DNA of 61,404 nucleotides from Ferruginibacter sp. (GTDB lineage: Bacteria > Bacteroidota > Bacteroidia > Chitinophagales > Chitinophagaceae), in contig JANYFT010000052.1 in assembly GCA_025359625.1 (NCBI GenBank), forward strand, positions 1 to 61,404, given 5' to 3'. This document shows, piece by piece, positions 16,111-25,466 of this stretch. The notes beneath the pieces are model-generated. The model made no database searches, was not told where the DNA came from, and saw only the letters and a program-made list of their open reading frames with translations. A program made the position numbers and the translations under genes. The stretch's first letter is position 1, and the number at the start of each line of letters is the position of its first letter.

Positions 16111-17361
16111 TTACAACAAGCCCTTACCAAGTATTGTATGATACACTTTTTTATAACGTTCAACTGCGGTTTGTAATGCATAAAAATCCTTAGCACCATT
16201 GCGTATGGCATCCTTATCAAATGTATTACCGGCAATAATTTTTTCAATTACCTTATTAAAAGAGCTTTCTGAAAAATCATTCACAACATAGCCTGCATTA
16301 TATTTTGTAACAATCTCTTCTACATCACCTACGCCGCTGTTGGTAATTACGGGTATGCCCATGGCCATTATTTCGCCATGCTTGGTTGGCGATGAGGAAA
16401 TTTTTGAGTAACATGGCTTGATAAAAAACAAGGCATAATTACTGAAGGATAACAGTGCTGGAACTTCATGCCTTTTAACTTGCTTAACTATTAACTTATT
16501 TTCGGCAAGTCCGCATTTGGCGGCCGCAGCAGCAATCATGTCATGGCCATGTGGCGAAATAAAAAGGAATTTTGCCTGGGGTATTTTATCACTTACACAT
16601 TTACAAAAACGCATCATTTCGCCTGTTAAATACCAGCCGCCAATTGAGCCCAGGTAGCTGATTATAAAATCAGCTTCTTTAATATTTAATTCAGCTCTAA
16701 ATTTTTCTTTCAGTAATTGATCAATATTGTTCGGGTTAAACAAATCCATATCTGCACTACAGGGAATCACTTCAATAAGTATTGGCTGGTTGGGAATATT
16801 TTTCCAGGTATGTATTTCTTTACGGGCAGCATAAGTGAGGCAGGTTGTATAATCAGCCTCAAGCAAACATTTGTATTCATGTTTTTTAAAAAATTTATAG
16901 ACGCTTTTAAAAACCGGGTTTTGCAAATTCCACATGCCGCCATCCACTCTTTCATTTGCCCAAAAACCTCTTACATCATTTAAAAATTTTACGCCGAAAT
17001 TTCTTTTAAGATACAAAGCTACCATTGTCGGGAGGCCGGGCCGTGTATGCACCATATCAAAATGATGGAGGGCTTGCAATTTTTTTGCCGCATTTTTTAA
17101 TGCATAAAAATCATACACAGAAGAAAGCACAGGGGGATTTTTATGATAGGGTACTGATACCCATGTAATGGGAAAAGGTGCAATCAGCGTTTCAACGTAG
17201 GCTTTATTGGCAGCATACTTGTCTGCTTTATCGCAGCTAAGTATTGTAAATGTGTATCCAAATTTTGTAAGGTTTGACAAATAAGGTATCACCTGGCTTT
17301 GGCCCAGGGGATCCGTCATTCCGTCGTAAGATATAAAGAGTATTTTTTTTGATGCTTTCAT
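16111..17361 (-). CDS. glycosyltransferase family 4
   Basis: A 416-residue GT-B enzyme. The N-terminal part has ILFISYDGMTDPLGQSQVIP (7-26), typical of GT4 enzymes in polysaccharide loci. The C-terminal domain has YLGSIGGWYLTGEM, and KHGEIMAMGIPVITNSGVGDVEEI carries the sugar-nucleotide site. Cytosolic, membrane-associated action on a lipid-linked glycan is expected. The donor is unknown. It lies 50 bases upstream of glf and 51 bases after the formyltransferase-like gene on the same strand. Confidence 0.88.
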   Translation of the reverse strand: MKASKKILFISYDGMTDPLGQSQVIPYLSNLTKFGYTFTILSCDKADKYAANKAYVETLIAPFPITWVSVPYHKNPPVLSSVYDFYALKNAAKKLQALHHFDMVHTRPGLPTMVALYLKRNFGVKFLNDVRGFWANERVDGGMWNLQNPVFKSVYKFFKKHEYKCLLEADYTTCLTYAARKEIHTWKNIPNQPILIEVIPCSADMDLFNPNNIDQLLKEKFRAELNIKEADFIISYLGSIGGWYLTGEMMRFCKCVSDKIPQAKFLFISPHGHDMIAAAAAKCGLAENKLIVKQVKRHEVPALLSFSNYALFFIKPCYSKISSSPTKHGEIMAMGIPVITNSGVGDVEEIVTKYNAGYVVNDFSESSFNKVIEKIIAGNTFDKDAIRNGAKDFYALQTAVERYKKVYHTILGKGLL

Positions 17362-17412
17362 TAAGCCTTAAAGTAACGTTGATTGTATTTATAAAAAAAA
17401 TTGGCAACCACT

Positions 17413-18228
17413 TTAAAGCGGCACCGTTTTAATTTTATTGATGTCAATGGTATATTGGGCTGACTTAAAATAAGCCGGCAATAGTTTTAAATTTTTTAAA
17501 AGCCGCCATTTTGCATTGCTGTTCCATTGCCTGCTGTAATACGTTGTACCTGCCGTAATAGATTGTTGTTTTACTTTTGGGCAATGCTCCGGATCATCCT
17601 CTAACTTTTTCAACACTTTTAAATAAAGCGTATGAGCATGGTTCATTACTTTAAGGTGCAACTCGGGCAGGCTTTCCTTTCCATCAAGGAATGTCCGTTC
17701 TGTTGTAATGATATCACCACTGTCTATACCTGCATCTATCCACATAATGGTGTTACCTATCAAATGAAATTGCTTTTCTGCAATGCACCAGTTGGTACAG
17801 TTGGGGCCACCATTAATGTACGGTGATAAACCTGTGTGTAAATTAATAATGCCTTTGGGAATGCTTAACTCCAGTATTTTCTTTTTCACTATTGAGGTTC
17901 CGGAAACCATTACCAGGTCTGGGTGCAGGCGCCTGATAAAATCAACAGAAGCTTCTGCATTTATATTTGATACCACCATTTTTTCAGTTTCAGGAAAGGC
18001 GGGATATCCTTTTTTATAGGCATCCAACAAGCTAAACCAGCTTCGGTGTAAGTTGATAAAAACAGTTCTGTTCAATACTTTTTCTATAATTTGTTTCAAG
18101 GAAAATGCAGTTGCCCTTTTTGTTTCCTTTTGTTCAACAATTATACCTGCCAGGTGAAACTGTTGGGCTATTTTATTGGCCAGCGCCACCTGGTTATACT
18201 GATGACCACAAAGTAAAACTATCTTCAT
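17413..18228 (-). CDS. formyltransferase-family protein, probable sugar N-formyltransferase
   Basis: A 271-residue protein related to methionyl-tRNA and GAR formyltransferases. The catalytic triad is visible: N129 and H131 in INLHTGLSP, and D169 in GIDSGDII. The loop GGPNCTNWCI (140-149) corresponds to the region after the active-site His. It lacks the full tRNA-binding C-terminal domain of Fmt, and its place among glycosyltransferases argues for N-formylation of an amino sugar from 10-formyl-THF. The substrate is inferred; the 4-amino-6-deoxy sugar route suggested by genes at 26515-43276 could supply one. It sits between a deacetylase gene and a GT4 gene on the same strand. Confidence 0.82.
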   Translation of the reverse strand: MKIVLLCGHQYNQVALANKIAQQFHLAGIIVEQKETKRATAFSLKQIIEKVLNRTVFINLHRSWFSLLDAYKKGYPAFPETEKMVVSNINAEASVDFIRRLHPDLVMVSGTSIVKKKILELSIPKGIINLHTGLSPYINGGPNCTNWCIAEKQFHLIGNTIMWIDAGIDSGDIITTERTFLDGKESLPELHLKVMNHAHTLYLKVLKKLEDDPEHCPKVKQQSITAGTTYYSRQWNSNAKWRLLKNLKLLPAYFKSAQYTIDINKIKTVPL

Positions 18229-18284
18229 ACATGCTTATTCATTGTAACAAATACTTTCTGTTTTATTAGATTCTAAACTAACGG

Positions 18285-19193
18285 CTATCGATACTGTTTT
18301 ATTCTTAGCCAGCTTTTCCAAAAAGGTTCATTATACAATTCTATCCGGGGTATTTCAAATGCATCGCCATTGTTCACGTCATGAATTGTATGATTTACAG
18401 CTAATCCAAAATCATAACCAGCAAGCAAGGAAGCTTCCTTCACCTGTTGGTTATAGCTGCCTACCGGATAAGAAATTACTCTTGTATTGATACCTGTATT
18501 ATTAAAAAATTCAGCTTTTGATTCTTGCAATTCCTTATCTAAATCTACTTTAGAAAGTGTGGCCAGTGGCGGATGAGTAACGGTATGCGACCCTACTTCT
18601 ACTCCTGCATTTATGATCTGCTTTACTTCCTTCCAGCTCATCATCAGATCCGAAGGAATCGTTACGTCATTAAAAGAACGTAACAGATTTTGAAGCAATA
18701 TCCTGCGTTTTTCTTCCGGTATTTTTTTTATATATTGTTTAAATTTTAAACAGAACGCAATCAGTTCCTGTTTGTTTATAAACTTATCTTTTCTACAATC
18801 ATCGGGTAAAAAACTGGTGTCGATGGTCCAGTCAATTTGTAATTTATTAGTATTAAAAAAAAGATAGTCAACCTCAAAGGTCCAGGTGGGTTTGTTTTTT
18901 GATATACAATCTGTAACAACGTAAATGGATGATGCTATTTTTAACCGGTCCATTATTGGTAAACTATATTCTATATAATCCCTGTAACCATCATCAAAAG
19001 TTATTGCTGCCAAAGGTTTTTTTACAGATGCTGGTTTAGTGTCCAATATTTCGAGTAATGGTAAAACGGTATAATTTTTTTTTACAAACTTCAGTATGTT
19101 TTCAAAACGTTTTGGATCCATAGGATCCCACATAACATCTCTTACTGGATATACCCGGTGAAATAATAATATAGATGCTTTATTTTTTTTCAT
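18285..19193 (-). CDS. polysaccharide deacetylase family protein
   Basis: A 302-residue NodB-like deacetylase. ILLFHRV (8-14) begins the fold, AITFDDGYRDY (63-73) holds the catalytic and metal Asp pair D67-D68, and GSHTVTHPPL (201-210) holds the metal His H203 and H207. RVISYPVGSYN is the later Arg/Pro segment. There is no signal peptide, so it probably acts in the cytosol or on lipid-linked material. It overlaps the upstream AsnB-like gene by 14 bases, so the two are translationally coupled. It differs from the DUF3473-type deacetylase at 8408-9208. Confidence 0.88.
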   Translation of the reverse strand: MKKNKASILLFHRVYPVRDVMWDPMDPKRFENILKFVKKNYTVLPLLEILDTKPASVKKPLAAITFDDGYRDYIEYSLPIMDRLKIASSIYVVTDCISKNKPTWTFEVDYLFFNTNKLQIDWTIDTSFLPDDCRKDKFINKQELIAFCLKFKQYIKKIPEEKRRILLQNLLRSFNDVTIPSDLMMSWKEVKQIINAGVEVGSHTVTHPPLATLSKVDLDKELQESKAEFFNNTGINTRVISYPVGSYNQQVKEASLLAGYDFGLAVNHTIHDVNNGDAFEIPRIELYNEPFWKSWLRIKQYR

Positions 19194-21063
19194 AGTGTTT
19201 TATATACCAAAGTTGAAAAACTATAAGGCCCCATATTTTTTTACCAAGATAATGATCACCTTTTTTAAATTCATTTACAATATTTTCAATGAATGCGAAA
19301 CTGAATATTCCCTGTTGCTCTATCTTACTTTTATCCAATAAATGTATGTTAATTAAGTGACTCAAATTACCTGAAAGCCATTTGGAAATTGGTGCCGGGA
19401 ATCCCCATTTTTTTCTGTAAATCAAGTGATCGGGTAAATATCGTTCCAGGTCTTTCTTCATTAAAAACTTATGCATACTGCCATTTATTTTAAATTCCGT
19501 TGGCAGGTTGATGCTGAATTCTACCAGGCGGTAATCTAAAAAAGGCAACCTCACTTCCAGGCCATTGGCCATGGAAGCAATATCCATTTTATACATCAGG
19601 TTATTGGCGAGATAATTATTGATGTCAAACAAAGAAATTTTCTCCTTGTTGTCAATCGGCATTGCTTCAATATCTTCCCAATCTTTCAATATGGTTTGAT
19701 GGTTGTATTTGCAGTTGAACAACTGGCTGATCTCTTTTTCTGAAAACATTTGCTGCTCCTGCGAAACGAGGTGCAGCATTAATTTCTTTTCGTTTTCAGC
19801 TTCCAGTAAAGCGGCGCCTTTATTATATTTCAATCCCATTTTTTTCATTACAGATGCGGCTATGTAGCGCATGGGAGTGTTGCTGTATTTATAGATATTT
19901 TTTAACTGGTTATAACGGCTGTAGTAAGTATAGCCAAGAAACAATTCATCTCCGCCATCTCCGCTTAAAGCTACTGTTACCAATTGCCTTGCTTTTTCGC
20001 ATACTATTAAAGTGGGAATAGTTGAAGGGCCAACAAAGGGCTCATCATAGGCATCCACCACCGCATCTAATTGCGAGAGGCAATAGGCTTCATTCACATC
20101 AAATTGGTGATGGGAAGTTTTTAAAATTTGCGCTACCCGTGTTGCGTATTGGGTTTCATCATATTCTTTTACATCAAACCCTATAGTAAAAGTTTCAACA
20201 GGTATATCGGCATTTTGCTGAAATTTGGCGGCAATCAAAGAGGAGTCGGTGCCGCCGCTTAAAAACGAACCCACTTTTACATCACTCAACATTCTTAGTT
20301 TTACAGAACTGTTTAAAAGGCTGTCAAAACCTTCGGTTGCATCTGCTAATGATATGGTTTTTTTTTGAACCTCGTACTTATCCAATAAATTATACCAACG
20401 GGAAATTTTCAATCCTTCAGCAGGCGTGTACTCCATGTAATGGCCGTTCGGCAATTTATTGATCTCTTTAAAAACAGATTGTGTTTTCGGTATATAATCT
20501 AAAAAAAAATAATCCTTAATGGCTTCTATATTCAGTGTTCTTTGAATTGGTAAATTTTCAAAGGCTTTTATTTCGGAGGCAAAAATAAATGCATGGTCAT
20601 CGTAAAAATAAGTTACCGGCTTTACCCCAAACCTGTCCCTTACCACGGTTAATTTTTGTTGTGCTATATCCCAAAAACTAATGGCAAACATGCCATTGAA
20701 CCAATTGAAACATTCCGTACCATATTTGGAAAAGCACTCCAGGATCACCTCACTGTCACTATGTGTTTTAAAAACGGTACCGGGTAATTTTTCTTTTTGC
20801 AATTCCTGAAAATTGTACACTTCGCCATTAAAGACCATTACAAACCTGTCGTCGTGGCTCATCATAGGTTGATTGGCAGTAATACTCAGGTCTAAAATAC
20901 TAAGCCTACGGTGTGCAAGGCCAACTATGTAATCATTATCGGTATCATTAAAGTAAAAACCTTCTGCATCAGGCCCCCTATGAGCCAGTTTATCGGACAT
21001 GGATTTTAAATGTTGCTGATTAAGCCTTTTATTTAAAGAAACATACCCCGCAATACCACACAT
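19180..21063 (-). CDS. asparagine synthase-like glutamine amidotransferase (AsnB family)
   Basis: A 627-residue protein. MCGIAGYVS with Cys2, HRGPDAEG, HRRLSILDLS, FNGEVYNF and HSDSEVIL form the glutaminase domain. SFLSGGTDSSL (about 260-270) is the synthetase P-loop, followed by LSGDGGDELFLGYTYY and a C-terminal RKKWGFPAPI. It is nearly the usual AsnB length. It is paralogous to the genes at 10381 and 36770, and the three are distinct in sequence rather than recent copies. A role in amidating a sugar acid is suggested by coupling to the deacetylase and by the locus. Free asparagine synthesis remains possible. Confidence 0.87.
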   Translation of the reverse strand: MCGIAGYVSLNKRLNQQHLKSMSDKLAHRGPDAEGFYFNDTDNDYIVGLAHRRLSILDLSITANQPMMSHDDRFVMVFNGEVYNFQELQKEKLPGTVFKTHSDSEVILECFSKYGTECFNWFNGMFAISFWDIAQQKLTVVRDRFGVKPVTYFYDDHAFIFASEIKAFENLPIQRTLNIEAIKDYFFLDYIPKTQSVFKEINKLPNGHYMEYTPAEGLKISRWYNLLDKYEVQKKTISLADATEGFDSLLNSSVKLRMLSDVKVGSFLSGGTDSSLIAAKFQQNADIPVETFTIGFDVKEYDETQYATRVAQILKTSHHQFDVNEAYCLSQLDAVVDAYDEPFVGPSTIPTLIVCEKARQLVTVALSGDGGDELFLGYTYYSRYNQLKNIYKYSNTPMRYIAASVMKKMGLKYNKGAALLEAENEKKLMLHLVSQEQQMFSEKEISQLFNCKYNHQTILKDWEDIEAMPIDNKEKISLFDINNYLANNLMYKMDIASMANGLEVRLPFLDYRLVEFSINLPTEFKINGSMHKFLMKKDLERYLPDHLIYRKKWGFPAPISKWLSGNLSHLINIHLLDKSKIEQQGIFSFAFIENIVNEFKKGDHYLGKKIWGLIVFQLWYIKHYEKK

Positions 21064-21167
21064 AAATTAGTAGTTTGAAATAAAACGAAAATAATAAAAT
21101 ATTATTTGCCTTATTAAAATTGTTATGCCTTACACTATGATGCTATGCTACAGTTTAGCGCAGTTGC

Positions 21168-22256
21168 TCAAAGAATTTCAATATACTTTTTTACAATTTC
21201 GCTAATCATATATTGATTGGCGGATTGTTTTAAAATATTAACGTCAAAAGGTTTTTGTAAAGCCTTTTCAATTGAAGCAGACATTGCGACCGGATCATTT
21301 AAGGGGCACAGATATCCTAATGCACCATCTTGTAAAATTTCTGCAGGTCCTGAAGGACAATCGGTACTCACCACCGTTTTACCCAATGCTATTGCCTCTG
21401 CTATTACATTTCCAAAACCTTCATAAATGGAAGACAATATAAACACATCACAATTGGCTACCCATTTGTAAGGATTGGCCTGAAAGCCCATTAGAAAAAC
21501 ATAGTCAGATAAATCATTCTCTTTAATATAATTTTCCAGCATTAATTGCAAGGGACCTGTGCCAAGTATAAACAATATTGCATTATCATGAGTTTGTTTA
21601 AAAAAACCAAATGCCTTTATTAAAGTAAGATGATCTTTTTGCTCTGATAACCTGCCCACCGTCAGCAGTACAATTTTATCTTTTATTTCTATTGGAAAAT
21701 TAACCTGTTCTGTTGCTAATGCATAGATCGAATTATCAAAGACTGGGTTATAAATGAAGGTTCCCTGCGGGAGTTTATGATGGCTGAAATTACGCAGCCA
21801 TTCCAAACTTCCATTACTTACAGCAATTATTTTATCGGCATGTGGTGTAATAAAAAAATGGATCAATTTTAAAATTACATCACCTTTTAAATATTTTATT
21901 GGGCGTGATGCAGGATGTGAATAATGATGTGTCAGATAAATCTTTGCCGACTTTTTGGTGATCTTTTTTGCAATAATTGCTGCGGAGCTTGCGTAATGGC
22001 TTGCAGTAAAAATATGCGTATAATTATTTTGCCTGAAGATCCGGGGAAATGTAGTGAGGTATTTTAGTAATGTTCTTCCCCCCACTTCAGTTATAGGGAT
22101 GACTGAATTTAACAGATCCAGGTAAACGCCTTTTTTTTCTCCCACCAAAAACTCCACAGCAATATTGTTATCAGCAAAGCCATTTGCTATGTTTACAAAT
22201 ACCCTTTCTGCACCGCCACCGCTAAGATCATCCAGAATAAATAAAACTTTTGTCAT
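21168..22256 (-). CDS. glycosyltransferase family 4
   Basis: A 362-residue GT-B enzyme. LDDLSGGGAERVFVNIANGF (8-27) is the N-terminal glycine-rich loop of GT4. LTVGRLSEQKDHLTLIKAF begins the C-terminal nucleotide-binding domain. SSIYEGFGNVIAEAIALGK gives the E-x7-E signature, and STDCPSGPAEIL is common in WaaG/WbnK-like enzymes. The donor sugar is unknown. It lies 26 bases after the GT2 gene and 104 bases upstream of the AsnB gene. Confidence 0.9.
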   Translation of the reverse strand: MTKVLFILDDLSGGGAERVFVNIANGFADNNIAVEFLVGEKKGVYLDLLNSVIPITEVGGRTLLKYLTTFPRIFRQNNYTHIFTASHYASSAAIIAKKITKKSAKIYLTHHYSHPASRPIKYLKGDVILKLIHFFITPHADKIIAVSNGSLEWLRNFSHHKLPQGTFIYNPVFDNSIYALATEQVNFPIEIKDKIVLLTVGRLSEQKDHLTLIKAFGFFKQTHDNAILFILGTGPLQLMLENYIKENDLSDYVFLMGFQANPYKWVANCDVFILSSIYEGFGNVIAEAIALGKTVVSTDCPSGPAEILQDGALGYLCPLNDPVAMSASIEKALQKPFDVNILKQSANQYMISEIVKKYIEIL

Positions 22257-22282
22257 TATAAAAGTGGGTGTTTTTCGATTGG

Positions 22283-23230
22283 TTATTTGTTACTGCCGAT
22301 GATATTTCTCCACTGCTTGTAGCGTTGCAATCCTGATAAAATACCCGTTAACCTGTTGGTGAGCGGTAAAAAAAATTGGTGGTTCGGAATTAATTCATAT
22401 AACCCGATCCACGCTTTTTCTGATACCCTGAAAATTTCAAAAATATAAATCATTAATCTTGTATAATGAGAAACAGAAGAAGAAATGATGCCTGCTTTTT
22501 CTGCCATAAATTGTGTGCGGTAACCATTGTTATCCCTTTGAAGATAACCATCCAGATCAAGGCGGTCTTCCTGATTATGATATAGCGTTGTATCAAATAC
22601 ACAAAAAATTGGGATGGAAAGATCATTGATCCTTTTAGACAGGTCAATATCTTCTCCCTGAAAAACAATGGACTCATTATACATACCGATTTGCTCAAAT
22701 AATTTTTTTTCAAGCACAAGGCTGCCGCTTCCAACTACGTTGTACTTATATAACCCTGTTGCAGGTTTCTTCCCTTTTTGGTGCATCCTGCCCCACATGG
22801 TATTGTAGCCGGTGGATAAAATGTATCTCCCTATTTTACTTTGTGCCAGTGTTTTCTTTAAAGATGCCGGATATTCCCAATCAATAAGGTATACAGCATC
22901 CGTATTGCTTTTTTTAACCAGGTTAGTATTGATCCAATCTATTATTTCACTATTAATCCACATATCATCATCAATAAAAAAAAGAATGCTCCCTTTGGCT
23001 TTCAATGTTCCAAAGTTTCTTGCTGATGAAACACCTTTTTTGGGATTGTCAAAATAATGAATTTTAACTGCAAGCAAACCGGGTATATTCAATATGGTAT
23101 CATCATCACTTACAACAATAATTTCTGCGTTTTTCTTTTCAACAGCCTCACATGCTTTTTGTACTGTTTGCCACAATATTTTCTCCCTGTTCCTGGTGGC
23201 GATGATGATTGAAATATCAGGTTGGTTCAT
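22283..23230 (-). CDS. glycosyltransferase family 2
   Basis: A 315-residue GT-A enzyme. ISIIIATRNREKI begins the fold, VSSARNFGTLKAKG precedes FFIDDDMWI, which is the DXD metal site, and FQGEDIDLSKRI is the distal acidic motif. The open frame begins at a TTG four codons earlier (LKFT before MNQPD); I chose the ATG. A C-terminal basic, aromatic tail follows. It lies between the FkbM gene and a GT4 gene on the minus strand. The linkage formed is unknown. Confidence 0.87.
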   Translation of the reverse strand: MNQPDISIIIATRNREKILWQTVQKACEAVEKKNAEIIVVSDDDTILNIPGLLAVKIHYFDNPKKGVSSARNFGTLKAKGSILFFIDDDMWINSEIIDWINTNLVKKSNTDAVYLIDWEYPASLKKTLAQSKIGRYILSTGYNTMWGRMHQKGKKPATGLYKYNVVGSGSLVLEKKLFEQIGMYNESIVFQGEDIDLSKRINDLSIPIFCVFDTTLYHNQEDRLDLDGYLQRDNNGYRTQFMAEKAGIISSSVSHYTRLMIYIFEIFRVSEKAWIGLYELIPNHQFFLPLTNRLTGILSGLQRYKQWRNIIGSNK

Positions 23231-23314
23231 GGTAAATTTCAATTAGGAATATATCCTGTAGAATAAAAATGAATTTCTTCAGGGTATTATTTATTTAAAA
23301 CCAAAAGATAAAGC

Positions 23315-24271
23315 CTATTGTTTGATAGCATAGATCATTCCCGAATTTAATGATTTAAATGTCGTATTAATAACATGGTAGTTGCTATTGATAAGGCTTA
23401 AAACAATATGCTCCGGGGATTTGTAATGCCACTCTATAAAATATACATCCGGCAAAGAAAGCAATTGGGCTTTATCCAATGAATCAATAATTTCATATTC
23501 TGCCCCTTCACAATCCATTTTACAAACCACAAAATGCCCACCAGTTTTTTCTTTTATTTCTGCGAAGGCAGTTGTTACAGACTTTAAATCGATTGATTCT
23601 TTTATAAAATTATCTGCTATTGTATTTGATTTTTCTGGCAATCCGCTTAACCCCATTCTGCCTTTTTGCCTTAATGAGTAATTAACAGCCATCGTTGCAT
23701 CTTCTTTAGCTAACCCATAATTATTTGTTTCTATTTTTGGTGCATACAACTTATTCAAATGAATATTATGCAGGGCCAGGTTATAGGTAGGAGAAAAAGG
23801 TTCAAATGAAAATACTTTTTTTACATTGGGCTTTACGGCATAAAACATAGAGGTAATTCCCACATTCATGCCGATGTCTATAAGTGCAATTTCTTTTTGT
23901 GTTGGGGTAATTAAATTATAAGAGCCTTCTAAAAATACTTCACATAAAATAAACAATTCTTCCTCGTCATTTATCCTGAATTGCAATGTATCTATTTTTA
24001 TATTCAGGTTTTCTTCTGCATCAATAAAAAATGTTGCCCCTTTTTTCTCTGCCAGTTTAAGCGCATTTTCATATCCTTCTACAAGCGGTAAACTGTTTTT
24101 TTTGGGTATAGCTACATTTAATTTTTTGAATTTGATTTTATTCCCAATTACATCATAATCATTTTTATGGATGCCGTAAACAGCCAGGTCATTTCCCAAA
24201 GACGATACTGCTCTCTCTATTTTAAAACCAAAAAATTGGCTGCCTTTATTAATTACCGACGTTAGGGACAT
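23315..24271 (-). CDS. FkbM-family methyltransferase
   Basis: A 318-residue SAM-dependent methyltransferase. IDIGMNVGITSMFYA (about 151-165) is the SAM-binding motif. VFSFEPFSPTYNLALHNIHLN contains the family FEP motif, cited here only as the stretch around 174-194. CKMDCEGAEYEII (about 251-263) is the second conserved FkbM block. FkbM enzymes in polysaccharide loci O-methylate sugars. It lies 2 bases after the Wzt-like ABC ATPase gene, so methylation may cap or decorate the glycan exported by that transporter. Capping is a known theme in ABC-dependent O-antigen export, and is inferred here. Confidence 0.88.
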   Translation of the reverse strand: MSLTSVINKGSQFFGFKIERAVSSLGNDLAVYGIHKNDYDVIGNKIKFKKLNVAIPKKNSLPLVEGYENALKLAEKKGATFFIDAEENLNIKIDTLQFRINDEEELFILCEVFLEGSYNLITPTQKEIALIDIGMNVGITSMFYAVKPNVKKVFSFEPFSPTYNLALHNIHLNKLYAPKIETNNYGLAKEDATMAVNYSLRQKGRMGLSGLPEKSNTIADNFIKESIDLKSVTTAFAEIKEKTGGHFVVCKMDCEGAEYEIIDSLDKAQLLSLPDVYFIEWHYKSPEHIVLSLINSNYHVINTTFKSLNSGMIYAIKQ

Positions 24272-24273
24272 TG

Positions 24274-25464
24274 TTAGTTAATTTTTACATTACCGGATAA
24301 TTCAAGATAACCCCTGTGCTGGGGAAGATAGGGGTTTATTGTAGCGTTGACCCTTTGCCCTGGCTTAACCCTTATCTGGTTTATATCAAGAACTTCTTTT
24401 CTTATTTCATTTATATTGTAAAACAATCCGATAGAATATTCGCCATCTACCAGGTTAAAATTTTCGAGTGTTACATTTAGTGACAGTTTATTTTCATGCT
24501 CCTTAAATTGATTAAGGTATGGCCTTAAATCAATAATGCCAACCCTTACACCTTTAAGACTATAGATCAATAAACAAAAATCGGGTATTAGCGGAAGCTG
24601 TTGTTCAAATCCTAACGTAATGCTGAACTGCATACTGCCGCCTGAAATTATTTCCTGCACCTGAAACAACAGTTCTATCAAGGAGACATTTTCTGTAAGC
24701 CACAACTGGCCTGCATTAAACTCTTTGTGTTCATTAAGGTAATTACCAATAAGCTGATGTGTTTCACCCTGTGCAACCAACTCTCCTTTTTGAAGTATTA
24801 TCACTTTGCTGCATAGTTGCTCAATCGCATTCATATCATGACTGACGAACAAAACCGTTCTGCCGCTTTTACTCACCTCATTCATTTTACCCAAACATTT
24901 CTTTTGAAATTCAGCATCACCTACTGCCAACACTTCATCAATGATGAGTATCTCCGGTTCAAGATGGGCGGCAACCGCAAAAGCTAAACGCAATTGCATA
25001 CCGCTGCTGTAACGTTTTAAGGGCGTATCAATAAATTTTTCTACCCCACTGAAATTTATAATGGCATCAAAATGTGTATCAATCTCAAATTTACGCATGC
25101 CGAGAATACTGCCATTCATATAAATATTTTCCCGGCCGCTTAGCTCCGGATGAAAGCCTGTACCTACTTCCAGCAAACTGGCAACACGGCCACGGCAGAC
25201 TATTTTACCACTTGTGGGTGGCGTTATTTTGCTTAGTATTTTAAGCATGGTGCTTTTGCCTGCTCCATTGCGTCCTATAATGCCAATACTTTCTCCGGGA
25301 TCTATATCAAAGCTTACATCATTCAGAGCAAGAAATGTTTTATTGTCCTTTTCTTTTTTCTTAAACGGATTAGCAATAATATCCCGTAAAGAAAGATAGC
25401 CTTCTTGTTTAGCACCAATTTTAAATTGTTTGGTAATATGCTGTACTGATAATATAGGCTTCAT
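24274..25464 (-). CDS. wzt: polysaccharide ABC exporter, ATP-binding subunit (Wzt-like)
   Basis: A 396-residue ATPase. Walker A is GRNGAGKST (about 64-72), the signature is YSSGMQLRLAFA (about 152-163), and Walker B is ILIIDEVLAVGDAEF (about 173-187). This long VGDAEFQKKC form is typical of polysaccharide exporters. The C-terminal 145 residues are a beta-rich extension like the glycan-binding domain of Wzt. It energises export of a lipid-linked glycan across the inner membrane. It is 2 bases downstream of the permease gene and 2 bases upstream of the FkbM gene. The extra domain suggests recognition of a modified chain end. Confidence 0.92.
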   Translation of the reverse strand: MKPILSVQHITKQFKIGAKQEGYLSLRDIIANPFKKKEKDNKTFLALNDVSFDIDPGESIGIIGRNGAGKSTMLKILSKITPPTSGKIVCRGRVASLLEVGTGFHPELSGRENIYMNGSILGMRKFEIDTHFDAIINFSGVEKFIDTPLKRYSSGMQLRLAFAVAAHLEPEILIIDEVLAVGDAEFQKKCLGKMNEVSKSGRTVLFVSHDMNAIEQLCSKVIILQKGELVAQGETHQLIGNYLNEHKEFNAGQLWLTENVSLIELLFQVQEIISGGSMQFSITLGFEQQLPLIPDFCLLIYSLKGVRVGIIDLRPYLNQFKEHENKLSLNVTLENFNLVDGEYSIGLFYNINEIRKEVLDINQIRVKPGQRVNATINPYLPQHRGYLELSGNVKIN

Positions 25465-25466
25465 AA

